From Dermatophagoides farinae (Eukaryota; Arthropoda; Arachnida; Sarcoptiformes; Pyroglyphidae): a DNA stretch of 64,000 nt. Positions 19,330 through 28,760 of this stretch are shown here, one piece after another. Where the stretch lies: the NCBI RefSeq assembly GCF_024713945.1, contig NW_027461522.1, forward strand, positions 62,001-126,000, in the 5' to 3' direction. Below the pieces are notes generated by a model. The model did no database searches and had not been told where the DNA came from. It saw only the letters and a list, made by a program, of their open reading frames with translations. The position numbers were made by a program, and so were the translations under genes. Each line of letters starts with the position of its first letter. Position 1 is the first letter of the stretch.

Positions 19330-20247
19330 TTAAGCAATATGGTTTAGTAAACCATAATTGTTACTTAATACTGAATCGTTCAGTGTTCGGTCATGCAGAG
19401 TGTTCATGTGATAATGAATTAGTGGTTCGAAGCTAAAAGCCCAGAAAGTCGTAATGACAACTCCTATTAGTTGAATATACGCAAAGAAAGCGCCGTATCC
19501 AGTTAAAGATAAAACAATTTCGCTTAGTCCTGCCACAGACAACAACAACAATATTACCCATGCGAATTCTTCGTATGTACCTTCGTCATGGTATGCTTCA
19601 ATATAGAATATACCTAATCCATAAAGAATTAAAGAAATACCGTGAACTAAATGACTAAAATGGGTCAAAGCAAAATCTGCTTTTGTTTCGGATAAGTGCA
19701 TCCACCATCTGTCTTGAATGTATTTAAAAGTGTAAATAAATGATAAAAATCGTAACCCGTTGACTAGCAAATCCATAATCAGCGCAGTTTGTAACATTTT
19801 GCTGCCAGCTCTAAATCCTCTCGAGTATTTTCCGTTATCTGCAATAAATGCCTGGAAGATAATCAGCATAATAGTTCCTACATTATAAGTAATTAGTAAA
19901 ATTGACAAAGAATATAAGAACGATTGTGAAAACCTGATATTTTCAGAAATGTTAAACAAATCAAATGTCCATGTATTCAATCCCTTGTTTCCGTGATGCA
20001 TGAACAATATTATCATGAGAGAAATAGCTTGTAAAAAAAATCCAATACGTAATGAAGGAAGTGTGATACATTGGATTGGATTTGTATATTTTTTACCTCG
20101 AGTGATCAATTCTGGAACGATGGATGCAACATTTTTTTGATAATCTATAAAACCTGAAGTGTTATTCTGAGGACGTGTGTTCTCAATAAAATAACCGGTT
20201 ATATCATTTGTAGAACAGCTATTTTGATTTAGAAAATTAGAGCTCAT
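19330..20247 (-). CDS. GAPM-like six-span membrane protein (copy A)
   Basis: A 305-residue integral membrane protein with six hydrophobic spans after a 60-residue polar N-terminus. Spans start near residues 66, 105, 148, 190, 225 and 252. Size, six spans and apicomplexan setting fit GAPM (glideosome-associated protein with multiple-membrane spans), which sits in the inner membrane complex and ties it to the subpellicular network. Motifs shared with the neighbour at 20560 are 'RGFRAGSK', 'EAYHDEGTYEEFAW', 'LLSVAGLSE' and 'SFEPL'. The family name is from memory of topology and motif style and is not verified. Start is ATG 20247. The two copies are head to head, so they probably share a promoter region. 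Confidence 0.62.
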   Translation of the reverse strand: MSSNFLNQNSCSTNDITGYFIENTRPQNNTSGFIDYQKNVASIVPELITRGKKYTNPIQCITLPSLRIGFFLQAISLMIILFMHHGNKGLNTWTFDLFNISENIRFSQSFLYSLSILLITYNVGTIMLIIFQAFIADNGKYSRGFRAGSKMLQTALIMDLLVNGLRFLSFIYTFKYIQDRWWMHLSETKADFALTHFSHLVHGISLILYGLGIFYIEAYHDEGTYEEFAWVILLLLSVAGLSEIVLSLTGYGAFFAYIQLIGVVITTFWAFSFEPLIHYHMNTLHDRTLNDSVLSNNYGLLNHIA

Positions 20248-20559
20248 TCTTTAATCAGGAATATAATGCACCATTAGCGTGCATAAAAATGTGGAAACCG
20301 CACCTTACACATGATTTACTGTCATCTACATAAACTGTAAAAGATTCTTCGCTTTCTGCTAGATTTGATGTGCATACTAAAAACTTAATATTAACGAGAG
20401 ATCGTTGTACAAAGCCTACTAATGTAATACTAATAAAATGAATATGAGACTTTTCTAACTGTACATATAACTGTAATAGCTAAATATTTTGAATTAGGTT
20501 TGGAACACGTATGTCATAAATTACACCTAATAGTGCACCACAATAATTTCTATCAAATT
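20248..20559. promoter_or_regulatory. Shared upstream region of the two GAPM-like genes
   Basis: This 312-bp region lies between divergent starts of two related membrane-protein genes, which suggests coordinated expression from a common upstream region. I see no RNA gene and no distinct motif I can name. A small 5' exon for the plus-strand gene was looked for (acceptor-like GAATTAG at 20491-20497) but no good ATG-containing exon was found. Confidence 0.45.
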
Positions 20560-21414
20560 ATGTACTTTACATACGTAGTTAGACCTGGTGAGCTGCCATT
20601 AGGGCGTAGCCCACAGTGTAGACCTTTCTGGGACAGCCTAATGTCAATGAACATGAGGCTTGGAACGACTTTACAATTGCTAAGCTTCCTTATCATTTTA
20701 GGTCTTGGAGTCTTGTCTGGTACTGGAGCAGGATATATTAGAAATACTTCGTATGACGTATTTAATACTGTTGGAACTACCGGAATCGCAATTTTTGCTG
20801 GTTTATGCGGTTTATGTGGATCAATCTTACTTAATGGTTTTAGAAATTTGGGAGATGATGAAGCGAGTGTAAAATATACGCGTGGTTATCGAGTTGGTGT
20901 AAAGTGCTTGTCTGTAGCTAGTATGCTCGATATTCTTTATTATACGGTTTACACAGTTTGCACATTGAGCTCTATTAAATATTATGAAGATTCGTGGGAA
21001 ATGATGCACACAGGTAGTAACCCAATGGTTACGTTTTGTGCCTTTAGTAAAATCATGAAATTTGCTGCTTTGATCGTTTATGCAGGAGCTTATTTCTTTA
21101 TGGAAGCTTACCACAATATTGGAACTGCCGAACTCTGGGGCTGGAGCATAAGTTTTTTACTCAAACTAGCAGGATTAAGCATGTTTTTGACTTTGGTGTG
21201 GAATTCCGCATTCTTTGACACCATTTTCACACTTTTCTATGGACTTGGATTGGGTGCGATTTTTATTTGGTCGCAGTCTTTCGAGCCTCTTGTTGTTAAC
21301 CATGAAGTATCTCTAGATCAAAGTGCTCTTCGTAATGAATGGTTCAAAAGCAAGCATGCTATGTCTTACTATGGACCACCAATTGAAGACGGCACTGATT
21401 TTTTGAAACAGTAA
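20560..21414 (+). CDS. GAPM-like six-span membrane protein (copy B)
   Basis: A 284-residue paralogue of the protein at 19330, also with six hydrophobic spans. Conserved elements are 'SPQCRPFW' before span 1 (matching 'NPIQCITL'), 'RGYRVGVK', 'MEAYHNIGTAELWGW', 'LLKLAGLSMF' and 'QSFEPLV'. Start is taken at the ATG at 20560; the open frame continues upstream without another ATG. Sequence identity between copies is modest, so the duplication is old. In known apicomplexans GAPMs form three groups that assemble into oligomers in the inner membrane complex; which group these belong to is not decided here. No signal peptide is apparent, as usual for the family. Confidence 0.62.
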   Translation: MYFTYVVRPGELPLGRSPQCRPFWDSLMSMNMRLGTTLQLLSFLIILGLGVLSGTGAGYIRNTSYDVFNTVGTTGIAIFAGLCGLCGSILLNGFRNLGDDEASVKYTRGYRVGVKCLSVASMLDILYYTVYTVCTLSSIKYYEDSWEMMHTGSNPMVTFCAFSKIMKFAALIVYAGAYFFMEAYHNIGTAELWGWSISFLLKLAGLSMFLTLVWNSAFFDTIFTLFYGLGLGAIFIWSQSFEPLVVNHEVSLDQSALRNEWFKSKHAMSYYGPPIEDGTDFLKQ

Positions 21415-21684
21415 ATTCAACGCATTGTTGAAATAAAATAACTTATCGTTTGGCTGGTGGAGTTACTCTATAAGATAGAATTTAAAAAATTAGAAGTTTG
21501 TTCTGATTCTCTGAAATGACAAACTTTGTCTAATGTAGTGATCAGACTATTAATAGTATTAATTACTATATCTGATTAGACTTTTAATGTGGGTGTCGTA
21601 TCATAACATTTAAGATTGTTAAAAATCCGCAAAATCGAACACATTGCCTGTTATTTATAGTTTTACTATAATATTAAGCTTTCA
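21415..21684. repeat. Convergent gap with two inverted repeats
   Basis: Between the GAPM-like gene and the convergent 731-residue gene there are two dyads. One is AAGTTTGT / ACAAACTT at 21494-21526 (17-nt loop). The other is nested: ATCAGA (21541-21546) pairs with TCTGAT (21571-21576) around a 15-nt near-palindrome ATTAATA-G-TATTAAT (21549-21563). They may shape 3' ends of the transcripts, but this is inference. Confidence 0.5.
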
Positions 21685-23880
21685 TCATTCAGTGTCAAGT
21701 AACATTTCTTCTTTGAAAACATTATCATATATTTCAATACATAATTGGTCATCTTTATATGACACGCACAATTGTTTTAATTCATTCAACACTATTGAAT
21801 TGAAAAATATTAGTTTTTTGTATTTTAAAACATAGCTGCAAAATACATAATAAGCTCTTGTGAATTCATTGGCGTAATTTTGTTTTTTTATCAGCGCCAA
21901 ATATATGTCATAGATATTAATTATTTTGTATGAAAGTTGGATTGAACAAATAGATAGAAAGATCGTTGAGCTAAATAAGCTGATCATCTTACTAAATAGT
22001 CGTACGAGGTGTGTTAGCTCGTTGAAATCTCTTCCTATTAAAAACTTCTTAATATTCCTGGTGATGATATCAATACTGTTTATACAAGCCATGAGTGTAT
22101 CATAACTAGTATTTTGTGAAACTTCAAAAAAAAATGTGATTGAGCGTAAAATAGCGAGAGCTTGCGTTAAAAACTGATCTTGTTTGAAATTCTTTGACTC
22201 TACCCAACATTCTAACAATAATTGTAACAATTCAAAGCTATATGGCAACGTATTAAGTTCTTGAAAATAACGGCTGCGTAAAAATTGATTTATATTATTA
22301 AAGTTCAGTACATCTGAATATTTTGCAACTATATAAATATATACATAAACGATATTTAAATTGACTCTTGTGTTAGGAATTGCGTCATAAGTTAAATAAA
22401 CTATTAATTCATACAACTCAGAAGTTCTAAAAGTAATTAACTTGTTACTTAACGATTTTGTGCTCTGGACGTGATAACGCATAACTTCAAATAATGAACA
22501 ATAAACAAACATTTGAGAATGAAATAACTCAATGTTTATTTTCATTAAATCGTATAACTCCCGAATTAAATTATTGTTTTGGTTTCTGCTAATATACATG
22601 AAAATGATGTTATTCACTAAAAATTCTTCTTTCGACAAATAATCAGTATCCACGTTAGCTAGATCATTGCTGACGTACTGGTTATTACTTGAATATATAA
22701 TTAATTCAGAATTATCAATAGAAAGTTCAGCTAATATTTTTTCAATATTTTTTGTTGTTAAGCAATTCCGTACCATGCTGCCAAAATGATCCAACTTCAT
22801 TTTTAAATCAATAAAAAACAAAGAAAAGTGATTTTTTATAGATATCCTATTGTATAAATCTACAAGTTTAGCTTCTTTTATGTTTTTAACGTAAATTACG
22901 AATGTTTTATAAAGCAATGAGTCTGTTCGTAGGTCAACCAATAATTTCATTGGGAATTTGTTGAATAAAAACGATAAAAGAGGGTATGTTTGATCTTTTA
23001 ACCAAAGGGTGTAATTCCTGTTCACAGCTGTTCTTAAAAATACAATTTCTACATTAACCCATTGATTAATGTCAGTGCACATTGAAGTAATTTCTTCAGC
23101 TAAAGCCGTATAATCTATATTGTGTCTGGTTTCAAGCTCACAGATGTTATTTTTTTTTTGTTCTGTTATTCGTTCATAGTTATATTTATTAAAAACCAAG
23201 TTGATCTTGTCTCGAGCTTTGTTCAGAATACATTCGCTTTGAAAAATAGTAATCCAATGAGAAAAATTTAAATAATCAATACATGTCACCATAAAACGCA
23301 TTGTAAAATTTTCTAACGTCTCAAACACTGAATTAGATTTAGCTTTAATTAAAAGAATGATCCAGTTATGAGAAAGTAAATTTATTATTGTACGTAAGCC
23401 AGACTCTGCTTTACGGTCTGGAGCTTTTTTTTTTACATGATTATAAATTTTTGTCATCATTCTAACAGTGTGATATACAAATACCGAATCTAAATAAGTA
23501 ACGGAGCAGTCAGGTGAAAGACTAAGAAGTTTAATATAATATACGATATTTTGCAACATAGAATTTTCATTGTTTTTGTTAGAATGATCGGGTAGTTCGT
23601 CCAGAAAGCTATCTAAAATTTTTTCTAAATGTTTAAACGTAGAAACAATAAACGCTATTGAAGTCTTAGAATTAAGTACGACTGGCAATAAATAAACAAT
23701 TGATTTGGTCGAAAAAACATTCTGATCCGGGTAAATTTTATAAAACGAAGGCTCATCTAACCTACGTAATAACCATTCATTAAATTTAACTAGATTTTCA
23801 CTTTTACGATTGAAAAAAAAATGATAATCTTTAATTTTTGCTTCAAATAAATCATGTAAATCGTTTATTGAAACAGACAT
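21685..23880 (-). CDS. Unassigned large helical protein, 731 residues
   Basis: Not recognised. Single exon from ATG 23880. The composition (Leu, Ile, Asn, Tyr, Phe) and absence of Gly/Pro-rich parts suggest an all-helical, possibly solenoid protein such as a transport receptor, nucleoporin scaffold or vesicle-tether subunit. Hydrophobic stretches ('IVYVYIYIVAKYSDV', 'IFLSICSIQLSYKI') are short and look buried. No motif allows a choice between these options. Confidence 0.7.
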   Translation of the reverse strand: MSVSINDLHDLFEAKIKDYHFFFNRKSENLVKFNEWLLRRLDEPSFYKIYPDQNVFSTKSIVYLLPVVLNSKTSIAFIVSTFKHLEKILDSFLDELPDHSNKNNENSMLQNIVYYIKLLSLSPDCSVTYLDSVFVYHTVRMMTKIYNHVKKKAPDRKAESGLRTIINLLSHNWIILLIKAKSNSVFETLENFTMRFMVTCIDYLNFSHWITIFQSECILNKARDKINLVFNKYNYERITEQKKNNICELETRHNIDYTALAEEITSMCTDINQWVNVEIVFLRTAVNRNYTLWLKDQTYPLLSFLFNKFPMKLLVDLRTDSLLYKTFVIYVKNIKEAKLVDLYNRISIKNHFSLFFIDLKMKLDHFGSMVRNCLTTKNIEKILAELSIDNSELIIYSSNNQYVSNDLANVDTDYLSKEEFLVNNIIFMYISRNQNNNLIRELYDLMKINIELFHSQMFVYCSLFEVMRYHVQSTKSLSNKLITFRTSELYELIVYLTYDAIPNTRVNLNIVYVYIYIVAKYSDVLNFNNINQFLRSRYFQELNTLPYSFELLQLLLECWVESKNFKQDQFLTQALAILRSITFFFEVSQNTSYDTLMACINSIDIITRNIKKFLIGRDFNELTHLVRLFSKMISLFSSTIFLSICSIQLSYKIINIYDIYLALIKKQNYANEFTRAYYVFCSYVLKYKKLIFFNSIVLNELKQLCVSYKDDQLCIEIYDNVFKEEMLLDTE

Positions 23881-23979
23881 ACAGTTCTCTCATGACGTTG
23901 TTGTCTTAATCTTTTTGTACAAGATGTCTTAAAATATTTTTTTCTTAAATGAAAATTTTTTATTAATATACAATGTTGT

Positions 23980-24993
23980 ATGGAAACTGACGCAAAAAAT
24001 AATTTATTTGTGCCAGCCAATGCCCAGGAAAATGATGTTGACTATATAAAAAATGTTTTATCTTTTCCACAGTTAGAAATAATTTCTTCTTTCTGGACAG
24101 ACAAATATTCAACAGAACAAGGACGTAATTGGGATAAATTTTATAATCGAAACGGAACTAAATTTTTCCAAAATAGGTCTTATATCTGTGATCGACTACT
24201 TGAACTTATTTCGCAATACGCAGGTGTAAAAGCTGACTATTTCGAAAAAGTTCATGTTTTCTTTGATCTTGGCTGTGGCGTAGGTAACGCTTTGTTTAAT
24301 ATTCTGACTTTTCCAAAATTCAACTTCGAAATTTACGCTTTCGATGTGTCTAAAAACGCCATTAAACTACTGCTCAATGAGTATTATAATCTATTGAATG
24401 TAAAAAATATAAAATCTTCACTAAAGGGTATAGGAATCTGGGATTTAATAAATGAATTGCAGCCGTCTAGTTTTGCTGCACCTAAAAAAGATAAAGATTT
24501 TTGTGACTGCATCAATACTATTACAGATTTACACTTACCAAAGTTCGAAATTGCTGCGTTAATTTTTGTATTAAGTGCAATTCCACCCGAAAATTTTGAC
24601 GACGTGCTGAAAAACATTGCGTTTCATGCAGGGAATGGAGCTTTTTTGTATTTCAGAGATTACGCTGCAAACGATGCTAAAGAGTGCAGATTTTCTTTGT
24701 TAGGCAGATCAAAACTCGGAGATCATTATTACGTACGAAATGACAAAACCCTGTCTTACTTTTTTGAAACCGATTTCTTGAAAGAATTAATGGCTAAACA
24801 CGGATTTGCTGAAGTTTACCATAACGTTATTTCTCTTTCAAGTTCTCGGAGTTATAACGATAAAGATAAGATAAAAGAACATTTACACAATGAGAAAGCA
24901 CAAAACGAAATTACGACTCGTATTAAAATAAGCAAGGAAATTCGAGCCAGAAAATGGCACGAGGCTTTATACGTTTTTCAGACAAATTTTTGA
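23980..24993 (+). CDS. METTL2: tRNA N3-methylcytidine methyltransferase (METTL2/6/8, Trm140 family)
   Basis: SAM-dependent methyltransferase of 337 residues that makes m3C32 in the anticodon loop of tRNAs. The family N-terminus 'WDKFYNRNGTKFFQNRSY' precedes the SAM motif I 'FDLGCGVGN' (about residue 95) and 'YAFDVSKNAI'. Post motifs 'FVLSAIPPENF' and 'LYFRDYAANDAKECRF' are characteristic, as is 'LGDHYYVRNDKTLSYFF', which in METTL2/6/8 reads DxxYVRxDGTxxxFF. The C-terminal 'RARKWHEALYVFQ' also fits. Start is ATG 23980. Full length. Confidence 0.93.
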   Translation: METDAKNNLFVPANAQENDVDYIKNVLSFPQLEIISSFWTDKYSTEQGRNWDKFYNRNGTKFFQNRSYICDRLLELISQYAGVKADYFEKVHVFFDLGCGVGNALFNILTFPKFNFEIYAFDVSKNAIKLLLNEYYNLLNVKNIKSSLKGIGIWDLINELQPSSFAAPKKDKDFCDCINTITDLHLPKFEIAALIFVLSAIPPENFDDVLKNIAFHAGNGAFLYFRDYAANDAKECRFSLLGRSKLGDHYYVRNDKTLSYFFETDFLKELMAKHGFAEVYHNVISLSSSRSYNDKDKIKEHLHNEKAQNEITTRIKISKEIRARKWHEALYVFQTNF

Positions 24994-25103
24994 AATAATA
25001 AATTGTGTTTTTTTGAATTACAAAATTAAAATTTTAGTCTGACCAAATAATAAAAAATTTATTATTTTGAGATTCGATTTAATACAATTAATTAGCTTTG
25101 AAG

Positions 25104-26921
25104 ATGGATGAGTTACTTGCTGATTACAGAAGTAAAATAAGAGGTACAATTCACCTTACAATCATACAGATTGTCGCAACCTTGTTTCTATTTTGTATTG
25201 CAGAAGACTTTACCTATGAAGAAACATCAGATATCTGTTCAATAACGTATGAAGCTATATGGTTTTTGTCATCAGTAACATTGACTGAGTCTTTTTTTGA
25301 TATTTTAACTTTAAACCCAAGTGAACGACTAGCCAGAGATTTAGCTCGAATCCTTATTTTTTCCGCTTGGAGAAAATTTGTTTCGCCAAATCAATCTCTT
25401 CCCTTCAATTTCATTAAGTCGATTGATGGAGATCCGAATATGGCGTGTGAATTTTATGAATTGCCACTCAAAGGTGTTATTAGAAAAAAAGCACAAGAAT
25501 TTTGTGATAACAACAAGTTTCCAAAGCTGTCTAAGGACGAGTTAGAGACATTATTAAAAACCAATCACGCTAAAATTAAGCAACTCTATCTTGAGGAAAA
25601 CAAGCTAATAAAGGAGCACAAGCCTCGTCCGACTGACTGTAAAAGGTTTGAAAAAGCTCAACAAGTAATCGACTGTCTAGACGAATTTGCAACTGCACTC
25701 GGCATACTGCCTTCTAACCGGTTATTGACATCCACGCCTGGCCCATCAATCAGTGCAAGGGGCGAAGAGTTGTTTGAAGCTTATCTACAGGAAGCTATGG
25801 ACGAATTAAAAAGCAAGGCTGGACGTGCCAAAGAGTCAGATTCCATTAAATCTAAAGAAATCGAAAACAGTAAAGCTACAGACGACAAAGCAGAATTAAA
25901 AGAACGCGTTCGAAAGGATATGACCAAACATGCTCACCACGAGATAGAGGCTTCTGTAAAAACAAAATCCGAAACAGATGGCAACCGACACGTAGAAGAA
26001 GCTGATGATGTCAAGGTTGAAAGCAATAAAAAAACTGACACTGCTAATAATGATGACGTGTTCGGTTTATCTAAGAACATTTCTAATGACTTCAATTTCA
26101 ATTTTACAAAGAACGAAAACGTCTCGGATTTGCCAAAAACTGGACAAAAACAGGACACCAAAGACGAAGTTCAAACAATTGGTAATGAAGTTAAACAATC
26201 TTCTATTATAGCTAACTTCGAAAAGTGTTTTGGTACTAATTCGAGTCAAAAACTAACTTCCATATTCGAAAGTATTGACAAAAGTAACGATTTGGACAAG
26301 TCAGTGACTACGAATGAAAAAAAAACTTTAATTAAAGACGAACAAAAAACTTTAATTAAAGATGAACAAGAAGCTTCGATTAAAAACGAACAAGAAGCTC
26401 CGATTAAAGACGAACAAGCAAACCCCACCGTAGAAGAGCCTGAACTCGTCGACGATTCGTTCGTTGATTTGAGCAAAGCCTCGCTTTTCGTCAAACAAGA
26501 CACCATCGATTTTGGTGAAGACGACGAAGTTCTCGTCTGGTCCAGTGAAGCTCGCTTATTCAGGCTTAACGAAGGCGAATTCAAAAATTTGGGCACGGGA
26601 GAAGCTAAGTTGTTGGAAGGAAAAAATGGAATGACCAGATTTGTTTTTAGAGTCGATGCAACTAAAAAAATAATGGCAAATCACTTTGTGCCCGTCCACT
26701 CCGATATCATTCCAAAACCTGAATCTCAAAAGTATTCCGTTTGGAGCGCCATGGACACTTCGCTCGAAGCACGACTGGGACGAGACTCTTCCAACAAAAC
26801 GCAAGAACTTTGCGAAATTGTATTTTGTTTAAAACTATTATCTACAGAAAAAGCAGTCGAGTTTAGAAATCTCTTTTTAAAAGCTCAAAATAAAGTCAGA
26901 AAATTGGTAGAAAAAAAATAG
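25104..26921 (+). CDS. RanBP1-domain nucleoporin-like protein (Nup50/Nup2 type)
   Basis: A 605-residue protein ending in a Ran-binding (RanBP1/PH-like) domain, about residues 470-595: 'DDEVLVWSSEARLFRL', 'LGTGEAKLLEG' and 'MTRFVFRVDATKKIMANHFV'. The W in 'VWSSEARLFR' replaces the usual 'LFSKRAKLYRF' pattern, but the order of strands fits. The middle is charged and disordered, with a few FG or F-rich spots ('DVFGLSKN', 'FNFNF', 'KCFGTN') and an 8-residue tandem repeat. The first 150 residues are helical with a hydrophobic patch ('TIIQIVATLFLFCIA') and are not recognised. Family knowledge suggests a role with RanGTP at the nuclear pore. Start is the first ATG of the frame, 25104. Confidence 0.68.
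   Translation: MDELLADYRSKIRGTIHLTIIQIVATLFLFCIAEDFTYEETSDICSITYEAIWFLSSVTLTESFFDILTLNPSERLARDLARILIFSAWRKFVSPNQSLPFNFIKSIDGDPNMACEFYELPLKGVIRKKAQEFCDNNKFPKLSKDELETLLKTNHAKIKQLYLEENKLIKEHKPRPTDCKRFEKAQQVIDCLDEFATALGILPSNRLLTSTPGPSISARGEELFEAYLQEAMDELKSKAGRAKESDSIKSKEIENSKATDDKAELKERVRKDMTKHAHHEIEASVKTKSETDGNRHVEEADDVKVESNKKTDTANNDDVFGLSKNISNDFNFNFTKNENVSDLPKTGQKQDTKDEVQTIGNEVKQSSIIANFEKCFGTNSSQKLTSIFESIDKSNDLDKSVTTNEKKTLIKDEQKTLIKDEQEASIKNEQEAPIKDEQANPTVEEPELVDDSFVDLSKASLFVKQDTIDFGEDDEVLVWSSEARLFRLNEGEFKNLGTGEAKLLEGKNGMTRFVFRVDATKKIMANHFVPVHSDIIPKPESQKYSVWSAMDTSLEARLGRDSSNKTQELCEIVFCLKLLSTEKAVEFRNLFLKAQNKVRKLVEKK
26322..26417 (+). repeat. Four 24-nt tandem repeats in the RanBP1-domain gene
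   Basis: Four direct 24-nt units encode KTLIKDEQ, KTLIKDEQ, EASIKNEQ and EAPIKDEQ. They lie just before the Ran-binding domain in a charged linker, so copy-number change would alter linker length only. Confidence 0.85.
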
Positions 26922-27027
26922 GTTAATTAAGTCAATTGCTATTAAATATCACTTCTGAATGAATTAATCTATTTAGTTAAGCAAGATTTGTTTTACTAGT
27001 TGATAATAATCTAATTTTAAATATTGT

Positions 27028-28548
27028 TTATATGGGTTTGTGAACTCTGTTAACAGCTTGTGGTTTTTTCACTGTTGTAGAAGCTATTGCTGCGGTTTGT
27101 GCGTAGGATAACTAAAATCGAGTTTGTTCTTAACTTACTGTTTTCGTTGCTGTTTCTTTTTGGTCTTTATTGACGTTTTTAAATGAATTTGGTTTTGGTT
27201 CAGCAGCTTCTTGCGCCTGACTGATTGGGTTTGTTTTAATTTTATTGTAAACTGCAGATTCTTGTTCAGCATCATTAAATAAAAAATTTTTGCTTTCTAT
27301 ATTATTGTTTATTTCATACAACCATGAACGGTAGTTACTCATCATGGCTGTGGGTAAAACTGACACAAGTTTTTTCTTATTAGTTTGCACACTAGGATAG
27401 TTGATACCGTGGTTAAGAGAGTTCATTTCATGATCGCAAGAACCGTCATTGTACATTTGAGAATATTCGGGCTTTTCATCGCCGCAGTTCATGACGTTTG
27501 GTACTGTGTAAGCGCGGTTCATGTCCTTTTTAATGTAGTTTGGGTCTAAAATAACGTTTTCGTAACTGTAGTACGGGGCGGGATACATGTAATTTTGAAA
27601 TGCATTTTGGCCGCGAACGTGGTTAACTTGATAGTATGGAACGTGGTGAAGCGGCATGCCTTTTTGTGCGCTGGGCGAATAAATCTGGTTGTATTCGTTG
27701 TTGACAACGTATAAATTGTTTAAGTCAGGCGGCAACATTGGATGGTAGACCCGATTGCACTGGCTTGCGTTGATCTGGTGATAGAGCATTCTTGGAATGC
27801 CCGCCGACTGATTGATCGCGCTGCCTGTATGATTGACGTTTGTGCCGTTGTTTGCATACAAGCTTTGTTGGTTCCTACCTGACGGTACGTTGTCACTGCG
27901 TCCATTTGACTCTGAGTCCGACTGGTTACCACCTTGTTGATGACTCTCTTCTTCATTCGGCAAAGTTTTTTCAATAGAGCTATTCGCTGGTTTAATAATT
28001 TTCGTATTTTTTTCATCTTTTACTTCAGCATTTGAAACTTGCTCACCGAGCGGTTTGCTGCTTTGTACAGGATGACTATTTGGCTTATTTGTATCGAAGT
28101 TGAATTTTGATGTCGCAGAAACATCGTTAACTTTAGTTCTTGTATTTCTGTTACGGAGGTCTCGAGAGTCATCTGGTGAACCTGCTTGAAACACATTATT
28201 TGATTTGTTGTAAAGTTTGTCTTGATAATCTTCATTTCCTCCTGCATGGTTCGGAAAGTGTTGTCTATTAGAATTCTTGTTTGAATAAAAGTCGTTAATC
28301 GAAGACTTAGAAGTGCGTTGCGCGTAACTGCGAGAAAAGTTCAACGCTTTGTTCGGTGTGTTTCTCGGAAATTTGTTGTCTTTGCTTAACTTTGAGTCAA
28401 CCTCGTTAGAGCTCGGTTTAGACTTATCTTCTTTCACTTTTGTGTTTCGCAATTCTTCGTCCTGACTGTCTGACGTCATGTCGGCCCAATCATCGTTGAA
28501 CGAGCATTTAGTAGTTTGAGGTTTTCCATTTTTGGTTTTTCCTTGCAT
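27028..28548 (-). CDS. Low-complexity Asn/Ser/Tyr-rich protein
   Basis: Not recognised. Exons 28548-27139 and 27111-27028 join across a 27-nt phase-0 intron (27112-27138, GTAAGT...TTTAG) to 497 residues. Without the splice the protein would end just after the donor at TAA. The N-terminus has an acidic patch 'DDWADMTSDSQDEEL'; the middle is rich in Asn, Ser and Gln, and residues about 250-370 are rich in Tyr, Pro and Asn ('YHPMLPPDLNNLYVV', 'MYPAPYYSYENV'). Such composition is common in RNA-binding or condensate-forming proteins, but no folded domain is visible. The C-terminal exon is basic ('TTVKKPQAVNRVHKPI'). Confidence 0.65.
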
Positions 28549-28760
28549 CTTGAAATTTCACCCAGACTTGAACACTCAAGATTGAAAATTGAACTTTCCA
28601 CTAAATAATGAGTAAGACCGTGGTTATTCTTGCGATTAATATTTACCAAACGTTAAATCAAATATTTGCGACTAATTCTAATATTATAATATTTTGCCTA
28701 ATTTATTCCAGCCAGAATACGAAATAATATTTCAATTCCACTAAATAAATATACAATAAG

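Noticed and set aside
26246-26804. Long open frames on the strand opposite the RanBP1-domain gene
   Set aside because: They mirror the charged repeat region and have low-complexity Ser/Leu composition typical of antisense shadows.
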